Shown: positions 1 to 6,953 of the stretch, piece after piece
Layout of the letters: every line of letters begins with the position of its first letter
How positions within the stretch are numbered: position 1 is the stretch's first letter
Assembly: GCA_964393465.1 (NCBI GenBank)
Contig: CAYMTT010000024.1
Span: 1-9,582 of the forward strand
From: CAYMTT01 sp964393465
Lineage (GTDB): Bacteria > Patescibacteriota > Minisyncoccia > Minisyncoccales > MHMH01
DNA length: 9,582 nucleotides
Reading direction: 5' to 3'
The notes under the pieces: model-generated
What the model saw: only the letters and a program-made list of their open reading frames with translations
Databases searched by the model: none
What the model was told of the DNA's origin: nothing
Position numbers and translations under genes: made by a program

Positions 1-617
1 TGGTTGCCGGGGAAAGAAGGTTGCTGGCAGCCAAAATGGTCGGACTGAAGCAGGTGCCCGTGATAGTCAGAGATCCGACAGAAAAAGAAAAACTGGAAGT
101 TTCCCTGATTGAAAACGTCCAAAGGCTTGATCTGAACGCCATGGAAAAGGCGGAAGCCTATAAAAGACTTCAGGAAGAGTTCAATCTTTACCAAAAGGAT
201 ATAGCCAGGATGGTGGGAAGAAGCCGGGAGGCGGTAGCCAACACCATGCGCTTGCTCGATTTGCCCCCTGAAATCAGGCAGGCTTTAAGAGAAGAGAAGA
301 TTTCCGAAGGCCATGCCCGCGCCATACTGGCCTTGCAGGATCCTCAAAAGCAAAAAACCGTTTTTGCCAGAACGGTTAAAAACGGTTTGAACGTAAGGGA
401 GGTGGAAGGCCTGACTCAGAAAATGAATATTTGGAAACCGGTGGCCAAAAAAGAGGTTTCTTTCGCAGACAAGGAGATAAAAGATTTGCAGGAACAGGCC
501 AAGCAGGCTTTGGGGACAAAATCCTTGAAAATAAGGATGGAGCTTGGGAAACCAAAACTGGTAGTGTTTTTCAAATCCAAAAAGGAACTGGAAAATTTGT
601 TGAAAAAGTTAAAATAA
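1..617 (+). CDS. parB: Chromosome-partitioning protein ParB (5' end missing)
   Basis: ParB is the CTP-dependent DNA-sliding clamp that loads at parS sites and works with the ATPase ParA to segregate chromosome origins. The reading frame is open to the left edge (first full codon at base 3), so the gene begins upstream and the TTG at 21 is not a start. About 204 residues are visible; ParBs are usually near 280, so roughly the first 70-80 are missing. The visible part opens with VAGERR, the CTP-phosphate-binding box, followed by ENVQR about 30 residues on (visible residues 37-41). A helix-turn-helix covers about residues 62-85 (YQKDIARMVGRSREAVAN), followed by the conserved GHARAIL segment (103-109). 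The last 50 residues are lysine-rich and match a C-terminal dimerisation domain. It ends TAA one base from the convergent rel stop. parA would be expected just upstream but is outside the window. A plasmid-type ParB or Noc is less likely given the neighbours. Confidence 0.93.
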   Translation, partial: VAGERRLLAAKMVGLKQVPVIVRDPTEKEKLEVSLIENVQRLDLNAMEKAEAYKRLQEEFNLYQKDIARMVGRSREAVANTMRLLDLPPEIRQALREEKISEGHARAILALQDPQKQKTVFARTVKNGLNVREVEGLTQKMNIWKPVAKKEVSFADKEIKDLQEQAKQALGTKSLKIRMELGKPKLVVFFKSKKELENLLKKLK

Positions 618-618
618 T

Positions 619-2787
619 TCAGCCGCTCTTTTTCACTTCGGTCACCCCTTTTATTCTTTTTAACTGATCGAACAGCCCGTTTAACTGTTCCAGTCCGGAA
701 ATTTCCACTTTAGCGTTGATGACAGCCTGTTTTTCTTGGCCCTGGGATTTGGCTTCGTAGTTCAATATGTTTATTCCCATTTCGCTGATGGCCGAAGAAA
801 CATCCCTGAAAAGTCCCACTCTGTCTTCTGCCAACACTTTGAAAAAGACGGGATAAAGTATTTTTTCGCCTTCCGGCCATTGGGCTTCAATTATTTTTTG
901 AGGCCATTTTTTTTGGACTTTTTCCAGGTTTTTGCATCCGACTTTGTGTACGGAAGCTCCGTGTTCCCGGGTGATATAGGCTTTTATCTTGTCCCCCGGT
1001 TGGGGCAGGCAGCATTTGGCCAAATGCGTCTGGATTCTCGATTGCCCGGCCAGGGAAATGCCCGGATCCTTTTTTCCGGCCTTTGGCATTATTTTCGGAG
1101 GGGAGATGGAAAAAACATCCTTTTCTTTGAACAGGGCCTTGAAAACCTCTCTGGGTGAGACTTCTCCTTCCCCCACAGAAACCGTGAGCGTTTCCAGGCT
1201 CTTGTATCTGAAGGTTTCCAAAAGTTTGTCTTTTTGTTTTTGGTCGAGCGCCGAAAAGGGAATGCCCTTCATTTGCTTGAATGTCTCGTCCAGCAGTTTC
1301 TTTCCCCGTTCCAGGTTTTGAGGGCGGGATTCTTGCTTCAGCCAGTTTTTTATCCTCGAGCGGGCCATACTGGTTTTGGTGAATTCCAGCCAGTTGCGCG
1401 ATGGAGTTTTGTTTTTCTCGGTAATGATTTCCACCATGTCTCCGTTTTTGAGGACGCTGGAAAGAGCGACCATCTTTCCGTTCACTTTGGCCGCCGAACA
1501 CTTGTTGCCAACTGCCGTGTGGACCGCGTAGGCGAAATCCACCGGAGTGGCTTCTTCGGGCAGGTCGATTACGTCTCCCTTGGGAGTGAAGACGAAGATT
1601 CGGTTTTTGAAAAAGTCTATCTTCAGCCTTTTCCAGAATTCTTGCGGGCTGGAAATTTTATTCTGCCATTCTTTCAATTGGGAGACCCAGGCGAATTTTT
1701 TCCTTTCCGTCTTAAGGTTGATTCCTTCTTTCTCTGCCCAGTGGGCGCAGATGCCGTATTCCGATTCCCGGTGCATTTGATCGGTTTTGATCTGTATTTC
1801 GATTATTTTTCCCTCCAGGCAGAATAAAGTTGTATGCAGGGCTTGATAGCCGTTTGGCTTGGGAAAGGCTATGTAGTCTTTGATTCTTCCCGGTAGCGGT
1901 TTCCATAATTTGTGCAGGATTCCCAAAGCTTGATAGCAGGTTTTGACGTCCTCGACTATGACCCTCAAGGCCACCAGGTCGTAGATTCTGTCAAAATCAG
2001 TTTCGTACTTCAGAAGTTTCCGATAAAGGCTCCAGTAGTATTTCGGGCGGTAATGGACGTCGATTATCTTTATCCCGTTTTTTTTCAGATTTTTAACGAG
2101 GACGGATTTCACCCTTTCCAGGTATTTTTCCCTGGCTTCTCTTTTTTCCTTGACGTTTTTCATCAGCCATTCGTACTCTTTGGGATAAAGGTAAGAAAAA
2201 GCCAAATCCTCCAGTCTTCCCTTCATGTCTTCCATGCCTAGGCGGTTTGCCAGAGGAGCGAATATCTCCATGGTTTCCAAGGCTATCCTTTTTTGTTTTT
2301 CGGGCGGCAGGGATCCGAGAGTTTCCATGTTGTGGAGGCGGTCGGCCAGCTTGATAAGAACGACCCTGAGATCTTGCCCCATGGCAAAAAACATCTTTCT
2401 GAGGTTTTCGGCTCTCAAATCTATTGGTTCCTGGAGCCTTTCTTGCGCCGGTTTCACTTCCAGTCCTTTTTTGGGATAGCGTATTTTTCCCAGTTTGCTC
2501 ACTCCTTGGACCAGAAAGGATATCTTTTTGCCGAACTCTTTTTCCAATTCCTGCGTCGTCCTGGGGGTGTCGTCGAGCACGTCGTGCAGAAAGCCGGCGG
2601 CCACCGCGTTCGAATCCATTTTCATTTCCGTCAGAATCCGGGCCACTTCCAGGGGGTGTTCGACATAGTCTTCCCCCGAGGATCTTTTTTGGCCCAGATG
2701 GGCTTCTTTTGCGAAATCGAAAGCTTTCCGGATTAGTTCGGGATTGGAATTCTGCCGGACGATTTTTTGGAGAATTTTTTCCGTCAT
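619..2787 (-). CDS. rel: Bifunctional (p)ppGpp synthetase/hydrolase, long RSH (Rel/SpoT type)
   Basis: Rel makes (p)ppGpp from ATP and GDP/GTP on starved ribosomes and hydrolyses it back, setting the stringent response. The 722-aa protein is full length with the standard domain order. The HD hydrolase (about 25-185) has H44, H68-D69 and the LADRLHN segment (148-153 region). The synthetase (about 235-355) has RPK at 247-249, RIKD at 301-304, YQALHTT and the catalytic-type E330 in EIQIKT. A TGS domain follows (about 395-456), then the C-terminal zinc-finger/CC domain (C592, C593, H614, C618) and an ACT/RRM domain (about 645-718). The RxKD motif is the form known from bifunctional Rel enzymes; monofunctional RelA has ExDD. 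The hydrolase HDxxED box reads HDVLDD, a conservative Glu-to-Asp change. The ATG at 2787 fits the family N-terminus and lies just downstream of a good promoter. No Shine-Dalgarno is visible. It follows topA but is separated from it by a terminator. Both activities are inferred. Confidence 0.95.
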   Translation of the reverse strand: MTEKILQKIVRQNSNPELIRKAFDFAKEAHLGQKRSSGEDYVEHPLEVARILTEMKMDSNAVAAGFLHDVLDDTPRTTQELEKEFGKKISFLVQGVSKLGKIRYPKKGLEVKPAQERLQEPIDLRAENLRKMFFAMGQDLRVVLIKLADRLHNMETLGSLPPEKQKRIALETMEIFAPLANRLGMEDMKGRLEDLAFSYLYPKEYEWLMKNVKEKREAREKYLERVKSVLVKNLKKNGIKIIDVHYRPKYYWSLYRKLLKYETDFDRIYDLVALRVIVEDVKTCYQALGILHKLWKPLPGRIKDYIAFPKPNGYQALHTTLFCLEGKIIEIQIKTDQMHRESEYGICAHWAEKEGINLKTERKKFAWVSQLKEWQNKISSPQEFWKRLKIDFFKNRIFVFTPKGDVIDLPEEATPVDFAYAVHTAVGNKCSAAKVNGKMVALSSVLKNGDMVEIITEKNKTPSRNWLEFTKTSMARSRIKNWLKQESRPQNLERGKKLLDETFKQMKGIPFSALDQKQKDKLLETFRYKSLETLTVSVGEGEVSPREVFKALFKEKDVFSISPPKIMPKAGKKDPGISLAGQSRIQTHLAKCCLPQPGDKIKAYITREHGASVHKVGCKNLEKVQKKWPQKIIEAQWPEGEKILYPVFFKVLAEDRVGLFRDVSSAISEMGINILNYEAKSQGQEKQAVINAKVEISGLEQLNGLFDQLKRIKGVTEVKKSG

Positions 2788-2801
2788 ATGGATTACAGTT
2801 T

Positions 2802-2830
2802 ATATTACAACGGAAAAAGCCGGAAATCAA
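2802..2830 (-). promoter_or_regulatory. Predicted sigma70-type promoter of rel
   Basis: On the minus strand, TTGATT (2825-2830), a 17-base spacer and TAATAT (2802-2807) form a plausible promoter. The -10 has the three most conserved positions (T, A and final T). Its end lies 14 bases before the rel ATG, so a start point about 7 bases downstream would leave a leader of only about 7 bases. An overlapping alternative -10, TATAAA (2799-2804), lies 11 bases from the ATG. The -35 begins five bases beyond the U-tract of the topA terminator. This is a prediction from consensus only. Confidence 0.6.
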
Positions 2831-2835
2831 GGAAT

Positions 2836-2862
2836 AAAAAAGCGCCTCTTTTCGGGAGGCGC
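2836..2862 (-). terminator. Rho-independent terminator after topA
   Basis: Read on the minus strand, a perfect 7-bp GC-rich stem (GCGCCTC, 2862-2856, pairing with GAGGCGC, 2848-2842) with a 7-base loop is followed at once by six T (2841-2836). It begins four bases after the topA stop codon. This is a classical intrinsic terminator and should separate topA from the rel unit. Confidence 0.88.
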
Positions 2863-2866
2863 GATT

Positions 2867-4885
2867 TTATCTCTTGTAGTCGCATTCCTTGTTGGAGCAC
2901 TTGATCTGTTTTCTGCTGGTTTCTGTCAGGAGAGAGCCGCACTTGGGGCAGGTTTCATTGAGCGGCTTGTCCCAAAGGGCGAAATCGCATTCGGGGAAGC
3001 GGCTGCATCCGTAAAAAATCTTGTTCTTCCTGGTTCTCTTTTCCAAGATTTCCCCCTCTTTGCATTTGGGGCATTGGATCCCTAATTTGTTTTCCGGCAG
3101 GGATTCTGTGTATTTGCATTCGGGGTATGAGGAGCAGGCATAGAATTTTCCGAATTTGCCCAGCCTGATTACGAGAGGGGAGCCGCATTTGGGGCATTTT
3201 TTTTCGGTTTCTTGCTCCGTAAATTCCTTTTTGGAAACTTCTCCGTATTTTTTATTGAGGTTTTCAATGAAAGGTTGGTAGAATTTTTCCGCCACTTTTT
3301 TCCAGTTTTCTTCTCCTTGGGCGATTTTGTCGAGCTCTTCTTCCATTGCGGAGGTAAACCCCGTGTCCACTATTTCGGGAAAGTGTTTGACCAGGAGGTC
3401 GTTTACCACCGTTCCGATTTCGGTGGGGCGGAAGAATCTTTTTTCGTTTTTCTCTATGTAGTTTTTTTCCTGTACGTTGGAGATTATCGGAGCGTAGGTG
3501 GAAGGGCGCCCTATTCCTTCTGATTCCAAGGCTTTTATCAGGCTGGCTTCCGAATATCTGGCCGGTGGCTGGGTGAAGTGCTGGCTGCGTTTTAATTCCA
3601 GAAGTTCCAAAAGATCTTTTTCTTCCAATAAGGGGAGTTCTTTTTCTTCGTATTTCAAGGGATAGACTTTCAGAAACCCTTCGAATTTTAAGGTTTGCCC
3701 CGCAGTTTCGAACCCGCAGTTTTTTGCCGAAATTTCGACTTTCGTCGAATCAAAGAGAGCTTCTTTCATTTGGCAGGCGATGAACCTTTTCCAGATTAAA
3801 TCGTAGAGCTTCAGCTGGTTGTCTTTCAGGCCGGATTTTTCGGGCATATTTTGGGCGAAGGTAGGCCTGATGGCTTCGTGCGCTTCCTGGGCCTTCCCCT
3901 TCGTTTTGTATTTTCTGAATTGGTGGTATTCCCGGCCGTATTTTTGCTCGATGAACTTTTTGGCGCTTCCCAGAGCCAGGGAAGAAAGGTTTACAGAATC
4001 CGTCCTGTGGTAGGTTATTTTTCCTGTTTCGTAAAGCTGCTGGGCGATTCTCATTGTCAGTTTGGCCGGGAACTTGAAGCGCCGCCAGGCTTCCTGCTGC
4101 AGGGTTGAAGTGGTAAAGGGCGGCAGGGGATTCCTTTTGGTTTGTTTTTTCTGGACGGAAACCACTCTGTATTCTGCCCCTTCCAAGTCTTTCAGGATTT
4201 TTTCCGCCTCTTTCCGGCTTTTTATCTCTAATTTATCCAAGGGCTTTCCGTCTTTTTTTGCCAGCTGGGCTTCAAAAGCTTTTTCTTTTTTCAGTCGGGC
4301 TTCGATCGTCCAGAATTCTTCCGGTTTGAATTTTTCTATTTCCCTTTCCCTTTCGACTACCAGTTTGACGGCTACCGATTGCACTCTTCCGGCAGACAGT
4401 CCTCTGGCCACTTTTTTCCATAAAAAGGGCGACAGCTTGTAGCCGACCATCCTGTCTAGCACTCTTCTTGTCTGTTGGGCGTTGACCAGGTTCATATCCA
4501 GTTTCCTCGGTTTTTTCAAAGCTTCCTGGACGGCGCCTTTGGTAATTTCATGGAAAGCTATTCTCCGGTAATCTTCCAGCTTAAGCACTTCTTTGAGGTG
4601 CCAGGCGATGGCTTCTCCCTCCCGGTCTTCGTCGGTGGCCAGAATCACCGAGTTCGATTTTGCCGTTTCCTCTTTCAGAAGTTTAACGTTTTTTTTGGCT
4701 TTTTGGGGGACTATGTATTTGGGCTCGAAGTCCTCGGCCACGTTTATTCCGAATTCGCTTTTGGGCAGATCCCTGACATGGCCAAAAGAGGAAAGAACCC
4801 TGTATTCGGGGCCGAGAAAAGATTGCAGGGTTCGGGACTTGGTCGGACTTTCCACTATTACCAATGATTTCGATTTTTCCGTCAT
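2867..4885 (-). CDS. topA: DNA topoisomerase I (type IA)
   Basis: TopA relaxes negative supercoils by cutting one strand through a 5'-phosphotyrosine intermediate. The 672-aa protein starts with a Toprim domain (about 6-115) carrying E12 (VES) and the metal-binding acidic triad D85, D87, E89 in ATDEDREGEA. The type IA core follows, with the conserved SAGRVQS motif (164-170) and the active-site stretch GKITYHRTDS. Y292 is the predicted nucleophile and R294 its partner; the residue between them is His, where many bacterial TopAs have Met. Three four-cysteine zinc ribbons end the protein: C564/C567/C584/C590, C605/C608/C627/C633 and C646/C649/C663/C668. Their position after the core is typical of bacterial TopA and they bind single-stranded DNA or RNA polymerase in studied enzymes. 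The ATG at 4885 gives the family start and lies 11 bases after a -10 box. No Shine-Dalgarno is present. A reverse gyrase is excluded because there is no helicase domain. Confidence 0.96.
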   Translation of the reverse strand: MTEKSKSLVIVESPTKSRTLQSFLGPEYRVLSSFGHVRDLPKSEFGINVAEDFEPKYIVPQKAKKNVKLLKEETAKSNSVILATDEDREGEAIAWHLKEVLKLEDYRRIAFHEITKGAVQEALKKPRKLDMNLVNAQQTRRVLDRMVGYKLSPFLWKKVARGLSAGRVQSVAVKLVVEREREIEKFKPEEFWTIEARLKKEKAFEAQLAKKDGKPLDKLEIKSRKEAEKILKDLEGAEYRVVSVQKKQTKRNPLPPFTTSTLQQEAWRRFKFPAKLTMRIAQQLYETGKITYHRTDSVNLSSLALGSAKKFIEQKYGREYHQFRKYKTKGKAQEAHEAIRPTFAQNMPEKSGLKDNQLKLYDLIWKRFIACQMKEALFDSTKVEISAKNCGFETAGQTLKFEGFLKVYPLKYEEKELPLLEEKDLLELLELKRSQHFTQPPARYSEASLIKALESEGIGRPSTYAPIISNVQEKNYIEKNEKRFFRPTEIGTVVNDLLVKHFPEIVDTGFTSAMEEELDKIAQGEENWKKVAEKFYQPFIENLNKKYGEVSKKEFTEQETEKKCPKCGSPLVIRLGKFGKFYACSSYPECKYTESLPENKLGIQCPKCKEGEILEKRTRKNKIFYGCSRFPECDFALWDKPLNETCPKCGSLLTETSRKQIKCSNKECDYKR

Positions 4886-4896
4886 GTGTTTTTTAA

Positions 4897-4925
4897 ATCA
4901 TAAACCAATTGTCTTTATTCCACAA
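4897..4925 (-). promoter_or_regulatory. Predicted sigma70-type promoter of topA
   Basis: On the minus strand, TTGTGG (4920-4925), an exact 17-base spacer and TATGAT (4897-4902) occupy most of the 43-bp gap between mfd and topA. The -10 matches consensus at five of six positions and ends 11 bases before the topA ATG, predicting a leader of about 4-5 bases. No terminator is visible after mfd, so readthrough from mfd into topA is also possible. Confidence 0.65.
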
Positions 4926-4928
4926 GGA

Positions 4929-6872
4929 TCAGCTCTTTTTCATTTTTTCCAGGGCTTGCGAAAGCATCTGGCAGTAAAGGTTCAGGCCCACCTGGTTTAC
5001 GCTGCCCGACTGCTCCTTTCCGAGGATGTTTCCCGCCCCCCGTATTTCCATGTCTTTGAGGGCCACCCTGTAGCCCGAGCCGAGGTCTTTAGCTTCTTTC
5101 AGGGCCTTGAGCCTTTTTCTGGCCAGTCCCGAAAGGTTTTTTCCGTAGAAGAAATAAGCGAAAGCCTGCACTTGGGCTCTGCCTATCCTTCCTCTTATCT
5201 GATAGGCCTGGGAAAGCCCCAGTTTCGTGGAGTCTGCCACTATCAGAGTGTTGACGTTGGGCAGGTCCAGGCCGTTCTCTATGATAGTGGTGGCCGCCAG
5301 CACGTCGGTTTTTCCGTTTTGGAATTCTTCCATGGTTTTTATCAGTTTTTTCTCTCCCATCTTTCCGTGGGCCGTTCCTATTCTGGCTTTCGGCGCCAGC
5401 CTTTGGATCATTTTTTTGGCCGATTCCATGGTTTCTATCCGGTTGTGGAGATAATAGACCTGCCCCTTTCTTTTGATTTCCTTTTCTAAGGCTCGCTTTA
5501 CCGTTTTTTCCGACCAAGGCTTGATGAAAGTTTCGACAGGCAGCCTGTATGGCGGGGGAGTTTGTATCAGGCTTATGCTTTTCATGGAAGAAAGAGCCAG
5601 ATAGAGGGTTCTGGGAATGGGGGTGGCAGAAAGAGAAAGCACGTCCAAGGAAGAGCGCATTTTTTTGAGTTTTTCTTTTTGCTTTACCCCGAATCTCTGC
5701 TCGTCGTCTATGACCAGAAGGCCGAGGTTTTTGAATTCCACGTCTCCCGAAAGCGCCCGGTGGGTTCCCACAAGCAGATCGGTTTGTCCGCTTTTCAGCT
5801 CTTCGATGACTTTTTCCTGCTCTTTTTTTGATTGCAGCCTGCTGAGCATCCTTACCTTCAGGGGCAGGTTTTCGAGCCTTTTTTTGAAATTCTGGTAATG
5901 CTGGGAAGCCAGAATCGTGGTCGGGCATATCAAGACTGCCTGATAGCCGGAATTGACCGCCTTGACCATGGTTCTCAGGGCCACTTCCGTTTTTCCAAAA
6001 CCTACGTCTCCGCAGACTATCCTGTCCATCGGAGTTTCAGATTCTTCCAGGTCCTTTCTGATGTCTTCCATAGCCTGGACTTGGTCGGGAGTCTCCTCGT
6101 AGGGAAAGCTGGAAGCGAGCTCTGCTTCGATTTGGCCGCTTTCCCGGTAGGGAGGCCTTTTGGATATTTCCCTTTTGGCATATATTTCCAGAAGCTCCTT
6201 GGCCAGTTTTTCTGCTTCCTCTTTGACTTTTCTTTTGGTCTTTATCCAGGTCGGGCTGCTCATTCTGGATATTCTGGGTTCTGCAAATCCCACATAGCGG
6301 GAGAGCTTTCTTTCCAGTCCTTTGGGCACATAGAGCCTGTCTTTCTTGGCGTATTCCAGGACGTAGTAGTTTTCGGAAAATCCGGCGAACCTTCCCACTC
6401 CGTGGTCCAGATGGACCAGGTAGTCTCCGTTTTTCAGGTTTCCCAGCTGGGAATATATTTTCTGATACCTGAGCTTTTTTTTCAGCCTTTCTCTGGCCGA
6501 TTTCTCGCTTTCTATCTTTACGGGGAGCTCGGATATGTTTTCTACAAGGTCTCCGTAAAACTCTATCCTTACGGCTTTTTCCCCGTTCAAGGGAAAAACA
6601 TCCACTATTCCTCCTCTTTTGGAAACGTCTCCCGGTTCCGAAACCTGCTGAACCCTTTCGTAGCCCATTTCGTCCAGTTTTCTCAAAAGATGGGAAATCC
6701 TTGCCTTGCCGTCTTTTTCCAGAAAAACCGTATTGTCTTCGAAAAAGGACTGGGTTTTCCTGGCCCCGAGAATTTTTTCCAGATTCTCTTTGAACCAAAC
6801 GTTCGGCCGGTCCAGAAAATACGGGACGACCGCGGCTATCAATATTTTTTCCTTTTGGGGGCCTTCTTTCAT
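4929..6872 (-). CDS. mfd: Compact Mfd-like transcription-repair coupling translocase
   Basis: Mfd binds stalled RNA polymerase and pushes it off DNA using a RecG-like dsDNA translocase; full Mfd also recruits UvrA. This protein is 647 aa against about 1150 for the family. Residues about 10-120 resemble only the C-terminal part of the UvrB-like D1a region (GYERVQQVSEPGDVSKRGG at 70-88). A CarD/RID-type polymerase-binding domain follows directly (about 146-195, GDYLVHLDHGVGRF). The helicase has Walker A GDVGFGKTE (288-296), DEQR (390-393), SATPIPRTL (415-423), motif VI QIRGRIGRA (558-566) and the TRG region (about 598-633). It stops right after TRG. Thus D2 (UvrA binding), most of D1b/D3 and D7 are absent. 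I chose the ATG at 6872 rather than the upstream in-frame TTG at 6920 because the extension overlaps a promoter with a perfect TTGACA. RecG is unlikely given the RID domain and the DEQRFGV and TRG sequences. Confidence 0.88.
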   Translation of the reverse strand: MKEGPQKEKILIAAVVPYFLDRPNVWFKENLEKILGARKTQSFFEDNTVFLEKDGKARISHLLRKLDEMGYERVQQVSEPGDVSKRGGIVDVFPLNGEKAVRIEFYGDLVENISELPVKIESEKSARERLKKKLRYQKIYSQLGNLKNGDYLVHLDHGVGRFAGFSENYYVLEYAKKDRLYVPKGLERKLSRYVGFAEPRISRMSSPTWIKTKRKVKEEAEKLAKELLEIYAKREISKRPPYRESGQIEAELASSFPYEETPDQVQAMEDIRKDLEESETPMDRIVCGDVGFGKTEVALRTMVKAVNSGYQAVLICPTTILASQHYQNFKKRLENLPLKVRMLSRLQSKKEQEKVIEELKSGQTDLLVGTHRALSGDVEFKNLGLLVIDDEQRFGVKQKEKLKKMRSSLDVLSLSATPIPRTLYLALSSMKSISLIQTPPPYRLPVETFIKPWSEKTVKRALEKEIKRKGQVYYLHNRIETMESAKKMIQRLAPKARIGTAHGKMGEKKLIKTMEEFQNGKTDVLAATTIIENGLDLPNVNTLIVADSTKLGLSQAYQIRGRIGRAQVQAFAYFFYGKNLSGLARKRLKALKEAKDLGSGYRVALKDMEIRGAGNILGKEQSGSVNQVGLNLYCQMLSQALEKMKKS

Positions 6873-6881
6873 TTCCGTTTT

Positions 6882-6911
6882 TATATAGTTTATTCCGCCA
6901 GGTCTTGTCAA
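6882..6911 (-). promoter_or_regulatory. Predicted sigma70-type promoter of the mfd-like gene
   Basis: On the minus strand, a perfect -35 box TTGACA (6906-6911), an 18-base spacer and TATATA (6882-6887) lie just upstream of the ATG at 6872, with 9 bases between the -10 and the ATG. This predicts a leader of only a few bases. It sits directly after the pth terminator, as expected for a separate transcription unit, and helps decide the mfd start codon. Confidence 0.65.
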
Positions 6912-6918
6912 GGCGGGC

Positions 6919-6949
6919 AAAAATCGGAAAGCCGGGTTTTGAACCCGGC
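6919..6949 (-). terminator. Probable intrinsic terminator after pth
   Basis: Read on the minus strand, an 8-bp perfect stem (GCCGGGTT at 6949-6942 pairing with AACCCGGC at 6938-6931) with a 3-base loop begins four bases after the pth stop. It is followed by an interrupted T-rich tail, TTTCCGATTTTT (6930-6919). The stem is strong but the U-tract is broken by CCGA, so termination may be partial. Confidence 0.65.
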
Positions 6950-6953
6950 CTTT

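Noticed and set aside
3..23. TTG at position 21 as the parB start
   Set aside because: The conserved VAGERR box is encoded immediately upstream in the same frame and runs to the window edge, so the true start lies outside.
1..620. Possible parS site near parB
   Set aside because: I looked for a GTTTCACGTGAAAC-like palindrome here and elsewhere in the window and did not see one.
670..690. Inverted repeat GAACAG/CTGTTC with a 9-base spacer near the 3' end of rel
   Set aside because: It is only 6 bp, AT-rich, inside the ACT-domain coding region, and lacks a T-tract on either strand, so it is not convincing as a terminator or operator.
4593..5489. A 298-codon plus-strand frame spanning the start of topA and the end of mfd
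   Set aside because: It crosses two real genes and the topA promoter in antisense, with no domain or start signal. It is a shadow frame.
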